NCBI GenBank assembly: GCA_003696625.1
Contig: RFGR01000109.1
Span: 1-34,542, forward strand
From: Planctomycetota bacterium
GTDB taxonomy: Bacteria > Planctomycetota > UBA1135
Length of the DNA: 34,542 bases
Direction of reading: 5' to 3'
Shown: in pieces, positions 1 to 7,536 of the stretch
Layout of the letters: the number at the start of each line of letters is the position of its first letter
Position numbering within the stretch: position 1 is the first letter of the stretch
Translations under genes and position numbers: made by a program
The notes under the pieces: generated by a model
What the model was told of the DNA's origin: nothing
Database searches by the model: none
What the model saw: only the letters and a program-made list of their open reading frames with translations

Positions 1-172
1 ACTGGTCGAGGACGACACGGACCTGGAAGGGCTCGCCGGCCCGGGCCGGAACTTCGAGGGACTGGACGGACCAGGCGTAGAGTTCGCGTTCGAGGGATTT
101 CTGGGCCGGCTCGCCGCCGCCGCCGAGGAAGGCGGCCGTCGAGAGCAGGAGGGTCGGAAGGGTGAGGATCAT
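1..172 (-). CDS. Secreted protein of unknown function, N-terminal part only
   Basis: This is the first 57 codons of a minus-strand gene that runs off the left edge. It starts at ATG 172-170. The N-terminus is a short hydrophobic stretch (MILTLPTLLLSTAAFLGGGG) that looks like a signal peptide. It is followed by a segment reading SLEVPARAGEPFQVRVVLDQ, which has the alternating pattern of a beta-sandwich or Ig-like domain. Codons are strongly G/C-ending, as in a real gene here. No TANNNT box or clear Shine-Dalgarno was seen before the ATG. The family cannot be named from this fragment. The FG-GAP gene upstream on the same strand ends 221 nt earlier, after a hairpin, so this gene is probably transcribed separately. 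Confidence 0.6.
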   Translation of the reverse strand, partial: MILTLPTLLLSTAAFLGGGGEPAQKSLERELYAWSVQSLEVPARAGEPFQVRVVLDQ

Positions 173-343
173 GCTTGGGAAGCCAGTGGGAGCCTTTGGG
201 ATGGGGATGACGGAACGGCGAGAACCAGCCCTTCCGTAACGGGCGGTTCACACCCGCCAGAAAAGGGACGCGGCGACGCCGAGGGCGGTTCCGGCAATTC
301 CCGGCCGCCCGCGGACCACCCCAAGCCTACCCGGAAACCCCAG

Positions 344-368
344 CGGAAGGGCGGGAAATCCCCTTCCG
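344..368 (-). terminator. Hairpin after the FG-GAP gene
   Basis: An 8-bp perfect inverted repeat (CGGAAGGG at 344-351, CCCTTCCG at 361-368) with a 9-nt loop lies 26 nt past the stop codon of the FG-GAP gene. No T-tract follows it, so this is a candidate stem-only terminator or 3'-end stabiliser rather than a classic intrinsic terminator. Confidence 0.45.
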
Positions 369-393
369 TCCCGGTGCCGGCCGGGCCGCCGGC

Positions 394-2061
394 TCAGGGC
401 AGGATGGTCAGCGGCCGGGCGACGGAGACCAGCCGCGGGCCGGCGTTGTCGTAGCTGACCACGCAGCCGTGGAAGGTCTCGCCGATCCGGGGCGTCAGCC
501 AGAGGGCGTCGCCGATGTAGAGGGTCGAGCCGTCGCCGTTCGGATCCAGCACCCCGTGCGGAGCGGTGAAGATCCGCGGCCAGTCGCCGTTCACGGTGCG
601 GTCGAACATCGTGTCCCGCCCGAGCGGCAGGTCGATGCCGGCGTAGTTGGTCGGGCCGGTGCCGCTGTAGGAGACGACGACCGCGTAGAGCTTGCCGGCC
701 TCGCTGTCCGGGAAGTCGAACTGGCAGTCGACCTGGCCGCCGGCCGCGGCGCCCATTTCAACCACGTCGGTGAAGAGGATTGGGTTGAAGTCGAAGCGGC
801 GGACCTCGCCCGCGAAAGCGTCTCCGGCGGCGTTGCTGGCCCGGTGGGCACCGATCACGAACTCGTCGCAGCCGTCGCCGTCGGTGTCGCCGATGCCGGC
901 GCTGCTCCGGCCGAAGAAATCGTTCGGGGCGTTGCCGGTCAGCTCCTTGACCAGGGCGCCGGTGGCGGCGGTGTAGATCCGGGCGTAGCCGGTGTCGGTC
1001 GGGGTGGCGTTGGGCGCGCCGACGATCACCTCGACCTGGCCGTCGCCGTCGACATCGCCGGCTAGGGACAGGCCGTAGCCGAGCTGCCCGCCCGGGGCGC
1101 CGTCGAACTGCTGGAGGATGGTGCCGCTGAAGCCGGAGAAGATGTAGGCGGCCCCGACGCCGTTGTTGGCCGAGGGGGCGCCGACCAGCAGATCGGCGTA
1201 GCCGTCGCCGTCGACATCGCCGATCCCGGCCACGTCGGCGCCGAGGTTCTCGCCGCCGAGGCCCACCACCTGCAGGATCTGGGCGCCGGTGGCGCCGCTG
1301 TAAACGGCGGCGAAGCCGGCGTTGGCATTGGCCACGGCCGAGCCGACCAAAACGTCCGGGGTGCCGTCGCCGTCGACGTCGCCGGCCAGATCCACCGCGG
1401 CGCCGAAGTGGCTCCAGGCGCTGGGGCCGTCGATCCGCCAGAGCTGGGCGCCGCTCGCCCCGCTGTAGGCGAAGACCGCCCCGACCGGCAGGCCGTTGAC
1501 GACGAAGAAGCGGGAGCCGACCACGTAGTCGTTGACACCGTCGCCGTCCAGGTCCATGCCGCCGGCGACGTCGCTGCCGAAGTGCTCGCCCTGGGTGGTG
1601 CCTTCGTGCACGCGCAGGGGGCCGTTGGCGGCACTCGACCAGACGTAGGCCCGGCCGGTGAGGGTCGTGCCGGAGGTGAGGTTGGCGCCGAGAACGGCGC
1701 CGGCGAGGAAATCGTCCCGGCCGTCCCCGTCGATGTCGCCGATCCAGTCCACCGAGCCGCCGAGGCGGTCGTACTTGAGGCCGGCGATCGAGGCCAGGAC
1801 CGAGCCGTCGGCCCCCGAGATCACCTCGACCCGCCCGGCCTCGGGCCGGTTGCCGTTCATGGCTTTGAAGGATCCGACGAGCCAGTCGCCGACGCCGTCG
1901 CCGTCGTAGTCGCCGCCGCCTGCCAGGGCGATGCCGTGGTGCTCACCGGCGGCCAGGCCCTGGCTGAGCCCGGTTTCGCTCCAGACCCCGCCCACGAGCT
2001 GGGCGGAGGCTGGGGCAGCCAGAAGGAGGAGGACCGGCAGGAGATGGGGATGTCGGGTCAT
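394..2061 (-). CDS. Secreted FG-GAP repeat protein
   Basis: A 555-residue exported protein, probably on the cell surface or in the periplasm. Residues 1-20 are a signal peptide (LLPVLLLLAAPASAQ). At least seven FG-GAP (integrin alpha-like beta-propeller) repeats follow. Each carries a Ca-binding DxDGDG loop followed by a hydrophobic strand, for example GDYDGDGVGDWLVGS, GDIDGDGRDDFLAGA, GDVDGDGYADLLVGA and GDTDGDGCDEFVIGA. Seven blades fit one closed propeller. After about residue 430 comes a separate domain of about 125 residues (from FTDVVEMG to the end SVARPLTILP), a tail type I associate with large Planctomycetota secretomes. Such proteins usually bind Ca2+ and partner proteins or glycans; the ligand here is unknown. 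The ATG at 2061 is chosen because the signal peptide begins there. The -10 box TAGAAT lies 36 nt upstream, giving a leader of about 30 nt. It is divergent from plsC. Confidence 0.9.
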   Translation of the reverse strand: MTRHPHLLPVLLLLAAPASAQLVGGVWSETGLSQGLAAGEHHGIALAGGGDYDGDGVGDWLVGSFKAMNGNRPEAGRVEVISGADGSVLASIAGLKYDRLGGSVDWIGDIDGDGRDDFLAGAVLGANLTSGTTLTGRAYVWSSAANGPLRVHEGTTQGEHFGSDVAGGMDLDGDGVNDYVVGSRFFVVNGLPVGAVFAYSGASGAQLWRIDGPSAWSHFGAAVDLAGDVDGDGTPDVLVGSAVANANAGFAAVYSGATGAQILQVVGLGGENLGADVAGIGDVDGDGYADLLVGAPSANNGVGAAYIFSGFSGTILQQFDGAPGGQLGYGLSLAGDVDGDGQVEVIVGAPNATPTDTGYARIYTAATGALVKELTGNAPNDFFGRSSAGIGDTDGDGCDEFVIGAHRASNAAGDAFAGEVRRFDFNPILFTDVVEMGAAAGGQVDCQFDFPDSEAGKLYAVVVSYSGTGPTNYAGIDLPLGRDTMFDRTVNGDWPRIFTAPHGVLDPNGDGSTLYIGDALWLTPRIGETFHGCVVSYDNAGPRLVSVARPLTILP

Positions 2062-2096
2062 GGTGTCAGGCGAGGGAACAAGCCGGAGGGCAATCG

Positions 2097-2103
2097 TATT
2101 CTA
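2097..2103. promoter_or_regulatory. Overlapping divergent -10 boxes (TATTCTA)
   Basis: TATTCTA reads as TATTCT on the plus strand (2097-2102, towards plsC) and as TAGAAT on the minus strand (2103-2098, towards the FG-GAP gene). Both fit TANNNT. The two promoters would share the same melted base pairs, so only one could be opened at a time. The minus-strand use has the better spacing to a start codon. Confidence 0.5.
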
Positions 2104-2211
2104 GGCCGGACAGGCCGGCCCGGAACGCCTCTTCCGCCGGATCCTGGGACGGACCGGAACGCTTCGGGTTCCAGAATCCGGCTTGCCGCCCGCTTCGCCT
2201 GCCTCCTCGCC

Positions 2212-2961
2212 TTGATCCGCTCCCTGCTCGCGCTGCCGGCCGCGCTGGTCTTCGCCTTCGCCTACGCGAGCTGCGCCCTGGCCTGGGCTCTCCTGCTGCC
2301 GCGCACCTTCGAACCCCGCAAGGAGCGGGTGATCCGGGCCTGGGGAAGGTGGTTGATGAAGATTCTCGGCCTCCGTCTAGAGATCCAAGGTGAAACTCTC
2401 CCTGAGGGCGGCGCTCGGATCCTGATGGTGAACCACGTCAACCTGCTCGACCTGCTCGTCTTCACGGCGATCTGGCCCGACCGGGGCACCGTGGTCTACA
2501 AGAAGGAGTTCCACCGGATCCCGGTGATCGGCCGGGCGATGCGGGTTCTGGAGATGATCCCGATCGACCGTTCCGATCGCGCGGCCGGGATGGCCAGCCT
2601 GGCCGAGGCCGCGGCCCGCATCCGGGACCGCGGCCAGACCGTCCTGATCGCGCCGGAGGGCACCCGCTCGCGCGACGGCCGCCTGCTGCCCTTCAAGAAG
2701 GGCCCCTTCCACCTCGCTCTGGCCACCCGGGTACCGGTCCAGGTCGCGGTGATGCTCGACAACGCCGAGCGGATGCGGCCGGGAACCTGGCTGGTCCGTC
2801 CCGGCCCTCTTCGGCTCCGCTACCTGCCGCCGATCCCGACCGAGGAGTGGCGGGAGGAGACCCTGGCCCAGCACATCGCGGAAGTCCGGGCCAGGTTCCT
2901 GGCGGCCGGACTGGTGGAACGGCGGGAATCCGGCCAAGATGGATGGACCCTGCCGAGATGA
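2212..2961 (+). CDS. plsC: 1-acyl-sn-glycerol-3-phosphate acyltransferase family protein (PlsC-like)
   Basis: An inner-membrane acyltransferase that transfers a fatty acyl group to lysophosphatidate, the second acylation in phospholipid synthesis. About 249 residues. A hydrophobic N-terminal anchor (LLALPAALVFAFAYASCALAW) is followed by the catalytic HX4D motif in NHVNLLD, then a block around the conserved IPVIGRAM, and then the substrate-binding EGTRS motif (APEGTRSRDG) before FKKGPFHLA. The length is normal for the family. The start is uncertain. The frame is open far upstream but that part overlaps the divergent FG-GAP gene. I prefer TTG 2212, directly before the membrane anchor, although no Shine-Dalgarno is visible. 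ATG 2050 would add an unlikely basic, Pro/Gly-rich extension. The last codons overlap a degenerate copy of the dispersed hairpin element. It is convergent with the next gene. Confidence 0.85.
   Translation: MIRSLLALPAALVFAFAYASCALAWALLLPRTFEPRKERVIRAWGRWLMKILGLRLEIQGETLPEGGARILMVNHVNLLDLLVFTAIWPDRGTVVYKKEFHRIPVIGRAMRVLEMIPIDRSDRAAGMASLAEAAARIRDRGQTVLIAPEGTRSRDGRLLPFKKGPFHLALATRVPVQVAVMLDNAERMRPGTWLVRPGPLRLRYLPPIPTEEWREETLAQHIAEVRARFLAAGLVERRESGQDGWTLPR
2927..2952 (-). repeat. Dispersed hairpin element, degenerate copy D
   Basis: The plus strand reads AATCCGGCC, then 9 nt, then GGACCCTG. Both arms and the spacing are identical to copy A (21662-21687), while the loop differs. The GGTKACG box found in copies A, B and C is not visible at the expected distance. 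The copy overlaps the last codons of plsC and points along the minus strand. It is a remnant, or possibly a chance match. Confidence 0.4.
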
Positions 2962-3005
2962 GTGCTTGCCAGTGGGCTGGGGCCTGCCTTCCGGACCGGA
3001 TTCGG

Positions 3006-3884
3006 TCAATGGAACACACTGAGAACGGTGTGGACATCGGCCAAGAAGGCCGCCTCGAGGGCTTCCATCCGCGCCCTGGCCTGGGCCAGGTCCGGGCAGA
3101 TCCGGTCGAGCAGCTCAGCCGGCAAGGGTGACTCCTGCAGCCCTGCCCGCTCCGCCGCGGCAACGGCTGCGTCGTGGAGGCTGTGGATCTCCCAGGTCAG
3201 CATGGCGTGGTCCCGGAGACGGTGGACCCAGATTTCCCGGAGTTGCTGCCGGACTTCGGTGGTCGGCTCCTGCCCGGGCCCCAGGAATCGGCGGACGGTT
3301 GCCTCGAGGGGCAGGACGATGCGCATTCCGGGGGAACGGCCCTCGGACTGGAGGATCCCCTCCAGCACCTGGGGCATGGCCGAATCTGCTGGAGCCCCTG
3401 TCTCGACGTCCCACTGGTCGGTGTTGCGGGCGAGCAGAGCGATGGTGGTGGCCATGCCCCACATCTCCAGGGGATCACTCAGACCGGGGAAGTCTTCCGG
3501 TTGCAACGGGCCGTATTCCCCGACCTGCCTTGCCGGTCCCGCGAAGGCCTGGTCGAGGTAACCAGGGATCCAAGGTGCGGCGGTGTACCGCGCCCTGATC
3601 TCCTCGAGCTCCCTGGGAACCCCTTCCCTGGCCAGCAGGACCCGTTCCTCCCGAGTGGATTCACCTGGACTCCGATCGACCGGAGCAGGAGGTCGAGAGG
3701 CCTGGCGCTGGCCTTCCCCGTCCTGGGGCGAAGCAGGCTCTGCCGGCAGGGGCGGTCGGTCCTGGAGGAGAGAGGCGTCGGAGTCCCGGGCCCCCGCTCC
3801 CCCTTCCGGCAACAGGACCCAAACCAGAAGGGCGCTGGCCAGGACCAGGCCGAGTAGCGGCAGGATCCTCTCGCCGCCCTTCAT
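3006..3884 (-). CDS. Membrane-anchored protein of unknown function
   Basis: A 292-residue protein I do not recognise. Residues about 7-24 form one hydrophobic segment (ILPLLGLVLASALLVWVLLP), either a signal anchor or an uncleaved signal peptide. A Pro/Ser/Asp-rich, low-complexity linker of about 60 residues follows, and then a largely helical domain of about 190 residues rich in Glu, Arg and Leu, ending LADVHTVLSVFH. The start ATG 3884 overlaps the stop of the preceding gene as ATGA, which indicates translational coupling. The rest of the protein is expected to face the periplasm. More codons end in A or T here than in neighbouring genes (CTA, GTT, GGA, TTG), which suggests a recent arrival or a lineage-specific gene under weak selection. 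Confidence 0.75.
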   Translation of the reverse strand: MKGGERILPLLGLVLASALLVWVLLPEGGAGARDSDASLLQDRPPLPAEPASPQDGEGQRQASRPPAPVDRSPGESTREERVLLAREGVPRELEEIRARYTAAPWIPGYLDQAFAGPARQVGEYGPLQPEDFPGLSDPLEMWGMATTIALLARNTDQWDVETGAPADSAMPQVLEGILQSEGRSPGMRIVLPLEATVRRFLGPGQEPTTEVRQQLREIWVHRLRDHAMLTWEIHSLHDAAVAAAERAGLQESPLPAELLDRICPDLAQARARMEALEAAFLADVHTVLSVFH

Positions 3885-4303
3885 TCCTGCCCGGGCGAAG
3901 CACAGGCGCTGCAGTCGAAATCCAGGTAGATCTTGCCCAGCAGATCGCCGTCGGCATCGAAGAACCGGATCGCCGGCCGATCGGCCTTCTCGCAGGCGGG
4001 AGTGGCGTAGTGGGGCTGGAAGGTCGCCTTGGCGCTGGAATGGGAGACGTCGATCGTCTCGCCGAGGAAGCTGGCCGTCGCCACGGTGGTGTTGCAGAGC
4101 CTGACCCACGCTTGGTAGTAGAGGGTGCAGGGAACTCCGGCCGCGCAGTTGCCAGGAACCGCAGCCAGGAGGTCGGCGTCTGCTCCGCAGAGACCGGGAG
4201 TTCCCTTGGGCGGACCTTGACTCGGATCGCACAGATGTTCCGGCGGGATGCCCTGGGCGGCGAGGAGGGCCAAGAGGAGGATTCGCAGGAGAGGCGTGTA
4301 CAT
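3881..4303 (-). CDS. Secreted cysteine-rich small protein of unknown function
   Basis: A 140-residue exported protein. It has a signal peptide (MYTPLLRILLLALLAAQGIP) and a mature part with eight cysteines, an even number consistent with four disulfides in the periplasm. Near the end DADGDLLGKIYLDFD resembles a Ca-binding or beta-hairpin segment, and the C-terminus is CSACASPGQE. I do not recognise the family. The start is well supported by a strong Shine-Dalgarno, AAGGAG at 4315-4310, with 6-nt spacing, the clearest one in the window. A TAGGTT -10 box lies 38 nt upstream. The gene overlaps the anchored protein downstream by ATGA, so the two probably act together, perhaps as an exported factor and its membrane partner (inference). 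Confidence 0.8.
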   Translation of the reverse strand: MYTPLLRILLLALLAAQGIPPEHLCDPSQGPPKGTPGLCGADADLLAAVPGNCAAGVPCTLYYQAWVRLCNTTVATASFLGETIDVSHSSAKATFQPHYATPACEKADRPAIRFFDADGDLLGKIYLDFDCSACASPGQE

Positions 4304-4341
4304 GAGCTACTCCTTGGCAGGAGAGATTGGATTCGGTCTTC

Positions 4342-4347
4342 AACCTA
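4342..4347 (-). promoter_or_regulatory. -10 box TAGGTT for the cysteine-rich protein pair
   Basis: The minus strand reads TAGGTT, 38 nt before ATG 4303, predicting a leader of about 32 nt that contains the AAGGAG ribosome-binding site at 4315-4310. A run of eight C residues on the plus strand (G on the minus strand) lies just upstream. Confidence 0.45.
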
Positions 4348-4366
4348 CCCCCCCCTTTGCCTCCGG

Positions 4367-5224
4367 TCAAGGACTGCCTGGCCAGTCCTCCGGCCGGATC
4401 CGCAGCGGCTCCCCGCCCGGCACCAGGCTGTAGCCGCTGAGATCGGTGATCCCGGCCGCGGCCAGGGCATCCTCGTCGATCCAGGCCCGGCCGGTGACCT
4501 CCGCGCGGGGCCGGGCGAGCAGCGCCAGCAGGGCGTCGGAAACGACTTCGGCCTTGCGCCACTGGTCCGGGGTGCCGAGCTGGTGATTGATCGCGGCCTG
4601 GGACTCGACCACCGTGGCCGGCCAGAGTGCGAAGGCGGCGACGTCACGCTCGCGCAGTTCCGCGGCCAGACCGAGGGCGAGCAGCGTCATCCCGAGCTTC
4701 GAGATCGCGTAGCCGGTCTTGCCCGGCAGGAGATCGAGGTCGAGCGGCGGCGACAGGTTGACGATCCAGCCGCCGCGGCCGCCGGCGCCCAGGTGCGGAA
4801 TGGCGAAGTGGGCCGCCAGGTGGGTGGCGCGGACGTTCACCCCCATCACCAGATCGAAGCGCTTCGGCGGGGTCTCGGCCACCGGGCGCCACCACAAGGC
4901 CCCGGCGTTGTTCACGAGCAAGTCGAGTCCACCGAAGTGGTCCACTGTCCGGGCCACCATCGCCGCGACCTCCTCGGCCCTGCGAACGTCGCAGCGCACG
5001 GCCAGGGCGCGGCCGCCGGCGGCCTCGATCTCGGCCGCGGTCTGGTGAATCGAACCCGGCAGCCGCTCCCGCGGGCGTTCGGACTTGGCCGCCACCGCCA
5101 CCGCGGCGCCGCAGGCGGCCAGCGCACGGGCGATCACCTTGCCGATGCCGCGGCTGGCGCCGGTGACCAGCGCAACCCGGCCGCGGAGGTCCGGCCGCGG
5201 CGGTTCAGGCGCCGGCGTCGCCAC
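4367..5224 (-). CDS. Short-chain dehydrogenase/reductase, HSDL2-like
   Basis: A 285-residue NAD(P)-dependent SDR. The cofactor site is TGASRGIG (about residues 21-28), the NNAG motif is in LLVNNAGAL, and the catalytic Ser is in VNLSPPLDL, followed by YAISK (the Tyr-x-x-x-Lys pair). The insert GSIHQTAAEIEAAGG and the ISPPLNL-like segment match the hydroxysteroid dehydrogenase-like 2 / citronellol-citronellal dehydrogenase subgroup better than FabG. These proteins act on lipid-derived alcohols or aldehydes; the substrate here is unknown. The gene overlaps the end of fadD by 20 nt, so the two are co-transcribed. That supports a role in oxidation of long-chain or isoprenoid compounds that are first activated to acyl-CoA. 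The start ATG 5224 gives a short N-terminal Pro-rich tail before the Rossmann fold. Confidence 0.87.
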   Translation of the reverse strand: MATPAPEPPRPDLRGRVALVTGASRGIGKVIARALAACGAAVAVAAKSERPRERLPGSIHQTAAEIEAAGGRALAVRCDVRRAEEVAAMVARTVDHFGGLDLLVNNAGALWWRPVAETPPKRFDLVMGVNVRATHLAAHFAIPHLGAGGRGGWIVNLSPPLDLDLLPGKTGYAISKLGMTLLALGLAAELRERDVAAFALWPATVVESQAAINHQLGTPDQWRKAEVVSDALLALLARPRAEVTGRAWIDEDALAAAGITDLSGYSLVPGGEPLRIRPEDWPGSP

Positions 5225-6902
5225 GCTTGCGGATCTCCTCGTCCCGCAGCACCCGGCGCAGGAGCTTCATCATCGAACTCTTCGGCAGTTCTTCCCGGAA
5301 CTCCCAGAGTTTCGGCACCTTGTAGCGGGCCAGGCGCTCCCGGCAGTATTCGGTCAGCTCTGCCTCGGTGACGACGGCGCCGGGCCGGAGCTGGATGAAG
5401 GACTTGACCGTCTCGCCCCGCTTTTCGTCCGGCACCCCGATCGTACAGGCCTCGACCACGTCCGGGTGGCTCATCAGCACCCGGTCGATCTCGTCCGGGA
5501 AGATGTTGTAGCCGCCGGCCAGAATCATGTCCTTCTTGCGGCCGACGATTCGGAGGTAGCCATCCTCGTCCATCACCGCCAGGTCGCCGGTGTAGAGCCA
5601 GCCGTTGCGGATCATGTGCGCCGTTTCGTCCGGCATGTTCCAGTAGCCCTTCATGACCTGCGGTCCTTTGACGATCAGTTCGCCTTCCTGGCCGGTCGGC
5701 ATCTCCTCGAGGCCGTCCTCGGGATCCACTACCTTGACGTCGGTGTCCGGAATCGGGATGCCGATGTGGCCGATCTTGCGCCGACCGTCGAGCGGGTTGA
5801 CGGTCACCACCGGCGAGGTCTCGGTCAGTCCGAAGCCTTCGACGATCTTCGAGCCGGTCAGGGCCTCGAAGCGGGTCTGGACGTCCTCCGGCAGCGGCGC
5901 CGAGCCCGAGAAGCAATACTTGACCGAGCTGATGTCGATCTTGTCGATGCCCGGATACTGATTGACGGCGTTGAACAGCGCCGGCACCGAGGGCAGCAGC
6001 GTCACCCGGTGCTTGCTGATGTTCTTGACCATCAGCGGGATGTCGCGCGGGTTCGCCATCAGGACCATCGCCGCGCCGTTGGCGACCGGCCAGGTGGTGC
6101 ACACCGTGAGGCCGAAGATGTGGAAGGCCGGCAGCGAGGCCAGCAACACCTCCCGCCCCGGTTCGAGGCCGGTGAACCAGGCGGTGATCTGCTGGACGTT
6201 GCAGGAGATATTGCGCTGCGTCAGCATCGCCCCCTTGCTGACGCCGGTGGTACCGCCGGTGTACTGGAGCAGGGCCACGTCGTCCATGTCGATCGCCACC
6301 TCGGGGACGCGGGGCTCGCTGCCGGACACCAGCGGCCGGAAGAAGTGCAGGCCGGGCTCGGCCCGCACCTTGGCCCAGGCGGGTGGATCCATCTTCTTCA
6401 GCTTGAGCGGCGCGAGCTGACGCAGCGGGAAGCGCAGGTACTCCGGGATCGAGGCGATCACGTAGTGCTTGACCGGCAGTTTGGCGCGCATGCCGCGCAG
6501 CAGCCGGTCCCAGAGGAAGTCCATGGTGATCGCCACCTCGACCCCGGCGTCGTTCCACTGGTGCTCGATCTCCGGCTCGGCGTAGAGCGGGTTGGTCATC
6601 ACCGCGTGGGCACCGAGGTACTGGATGGCGAAGAAGGCGATGACCGTCTGCGGCACGTTCGGCGCGTGCACAGCCACCCGGCTGCCCTTGCCGACCCCGA
6701 GCGCGGCGAGAGCGGCCGCGCAGCGCCGAACCTGATCCTCGAGCTGGGCGTAGCTCAGCCGGCAGTTGAGGAAGATCACCGCCGGCCGCTCGGCGTAGCG
6801 CCTGGCCGAGCGGGCGAGGAGATCGCGGATGGTCAGATCCTCGTATTCGAGGCTTGGCGGGACGCCCGGATCGTAGAAGCGGTGCCAGATCCTTTCCTCC
6901 AT
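5205..6902 (-). CDS. fadD: Long-chain fatty-acid--CoA ligase
   Basis: A 565-residue ANL-superfamily adenylating enzyme that converts fatty acid, ATP and CoA to acyl-CoA, normally at the inner face of the cytoplasmic membrane. Visible motifs in order are the P-loop YTGGTTGVSKGAM (around residue 215), the acyl-AMP motif EGFGLTETSP, the YTGDLAVMDEDGYL segment with its ribose-binding Asp, the hinge GRKKDMILAGGYNIFP, and the C-terminal catalytic Lys in LPKSSMMKLLRR. That Lys lies where PxGKxLR is usual; MM in place of the common x-G before it is a small oddity. The length is normal. The start ATG 6902 lies 6 nt after a TATGCT -10 box, so the mRNA is probably leaderless. It is followed by the overlapping SDR gene and is divergent from the GGQ protein. 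Confidence 0.93.
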   Translation of the reverse strand: MEERIWHRFYDPGVPPSLEYEDLTIRDLLARSARRYAERPAVIFLNCRLSYAQLEDQVRRCAAALAALGVGKGSRVAVHAPNVPQTVIAFFAIQYLGAHAVMTNPLYAEPEIEHQWNDAGVEVAITMDFLWDRLLRGMRAKLPVKHYVIASIPEYLRFPLRQLAPLKLKKMDPPAWAKVRAEPGLHFFRPLVSGSEPRVPEVAIDMDDVALLQYTGGTTGVSKGAMLTQRNISCNVQQITAWFTGLEPGREVLLASLPAFHIFGLTVCTTWPVANGAAMVLMANPRDIPLMVKNISKHRVTLLPSVPALFNAVNQYPGIDKIDISSVKYCFSGSAPLPEDVQTRFEALTGSKIVEGFGLTETSPVVTVNPLDGRRKIGHIGIPIPDTDVKVVDPEDGLEEMPTGQEGELIVKGPQVMKGYWNMPDETAHMIRNGWLYTGDLAVMDEDGYLRIVGRKKDMILAGGYNIFPDEIDRVLMSHPDVVEACTIGVPDEKRGETVKSFIQLRPGAVVTEAELTEYCRERLARYKVPKLWEFREELPKSSMMKLLRRVLRDEEIRKRGDAGA

Positions 6903-6908
6903 GATCGG

Positions 6909-6914
6909 AGCATA
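6909..6914 (-). promoter_or_regulatory. -10 box TATGCT for fadD (leaderless)
   Basis: The minus strand reads TATGCT, then 6 nt, then the ATG of fadD. With the usual distance to the transcription start, the mRNA would begin at the A of the start codon. No Shine-Dalgarno is present, which fits leaderless initiation. Confidence 0.6.
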
Positions 6915-6959
6915 GCCGATCCAGCGGATCCGAGGCCGCGCCTGGCATCATGTCCGGCG

Positions 6960-7502
6960 ATGACCCGGGACCGGCCGCCCCACCCCGCCGCGCTGCCGCC
7001 GGCCGAGCTGCGCAAGGAGCTGCGCGAGGAGCGGACCCGCGGCTCCGGTCCGGGCGGCCAGCACCGCAACCGGGTCGAGACCGAGGTCCGCCTCACCCAT
7101 CTGCCGACCGGGATCCGCGCCTTCGCCGGCGAACGGCGCAGCCAGGAGCAGAACCGGCGGATGGCACTGTTCCGCCTGCGCCTGAACCTCGCCCTGCAGG
7201 TGCGGAGTCCGCTGCGGGACGAGGATTGCGTGCCGCCCGGTAGCCACCGCCCGAGCGATCTCTGGCTCGGCCGCGTCCGCAACGGCCGGCTGCGGGTCAA
7301 CCCGGAGCACGAGGACTTCCCGGCCCTGCTGGCCGAGGCCCTGGACGTACTCCACCTCTATGACGACGACCTGGCGGCGGCGGCGGCGGCGCTGCGGATC
7401 TCGCGCAGTCAGTTGGTCCGGTTCCTGGCCCAGGCGCCGGCGGCGCTGGCGGCGCTCAATGACCGCCGCGCCGCCCGCGGACAGCGACCGCTCCGAGCCT
7501 GA
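6960..7502 (+). CDS. GGQ-domain peptide chain release factor-like protein
   Basis: A 180-residue protein with the class-I release factor catalytic domain (PF00472) but no stop-codon recognition domain. The catalytic motif is in GSGPGGQHRNRVETEVRL, around residues 28-45, where the Gln positions water to hydrolyse peptidyl-tRNA. It continues with the family-typical THLPTGIRA and ERRSQEQNRRMAL. Unlike ArfB/YaeJ, it does not end in a long Lys/Arg tail. Instead there is a helical segment with a helix-turn-helix look (ALRISRSQLVRFLAQAP) and a short basic end. The role is most likely ribosome rescue or peptidyl-tRNA hydrolysis; this is inferred from the GGQ domain. The start ATG 6960 is set by family length. 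The divergent fadD start is 57 nt away, and no good TANNNT box was seen (only CATCAT, 7 nt upstream). Confidence 0.85.
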   Translation: MTRDRPPHPAALPPAELRKELREERTRGSGPGGQHRNRVETEVRLTHLPTGIRAFAGERRSQEQNRRMALFRLRLNLALQVRSPLRDEDCVPPGSHRPSDLWLGRVRNGRLRVNPEHEDFPALLAEALDVLHLYDDDLAAAAAALRISRSQLVRFLAQAPAALAALNDRRAARGQRPLRA

Positions 7503-7536
7503 GCCGGTGCGCCCGGCCGGTTCCGCGGCGGCCGGT

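Noticed and set aside
2166-2186. GGGTTCCAGAATCCGG before plsC as a fifth element copy
   Set aside because: Matches the core only with gaps in both stem and loop, so pairing is not preserved, and the box is absent.
2993-3004. GGACCGGATTC between plsC and the next gene as another element arm
   Set aside because: The arm matches, but the expected GGGTCC partner is GGGGCC with poor pairing and no box upstream.
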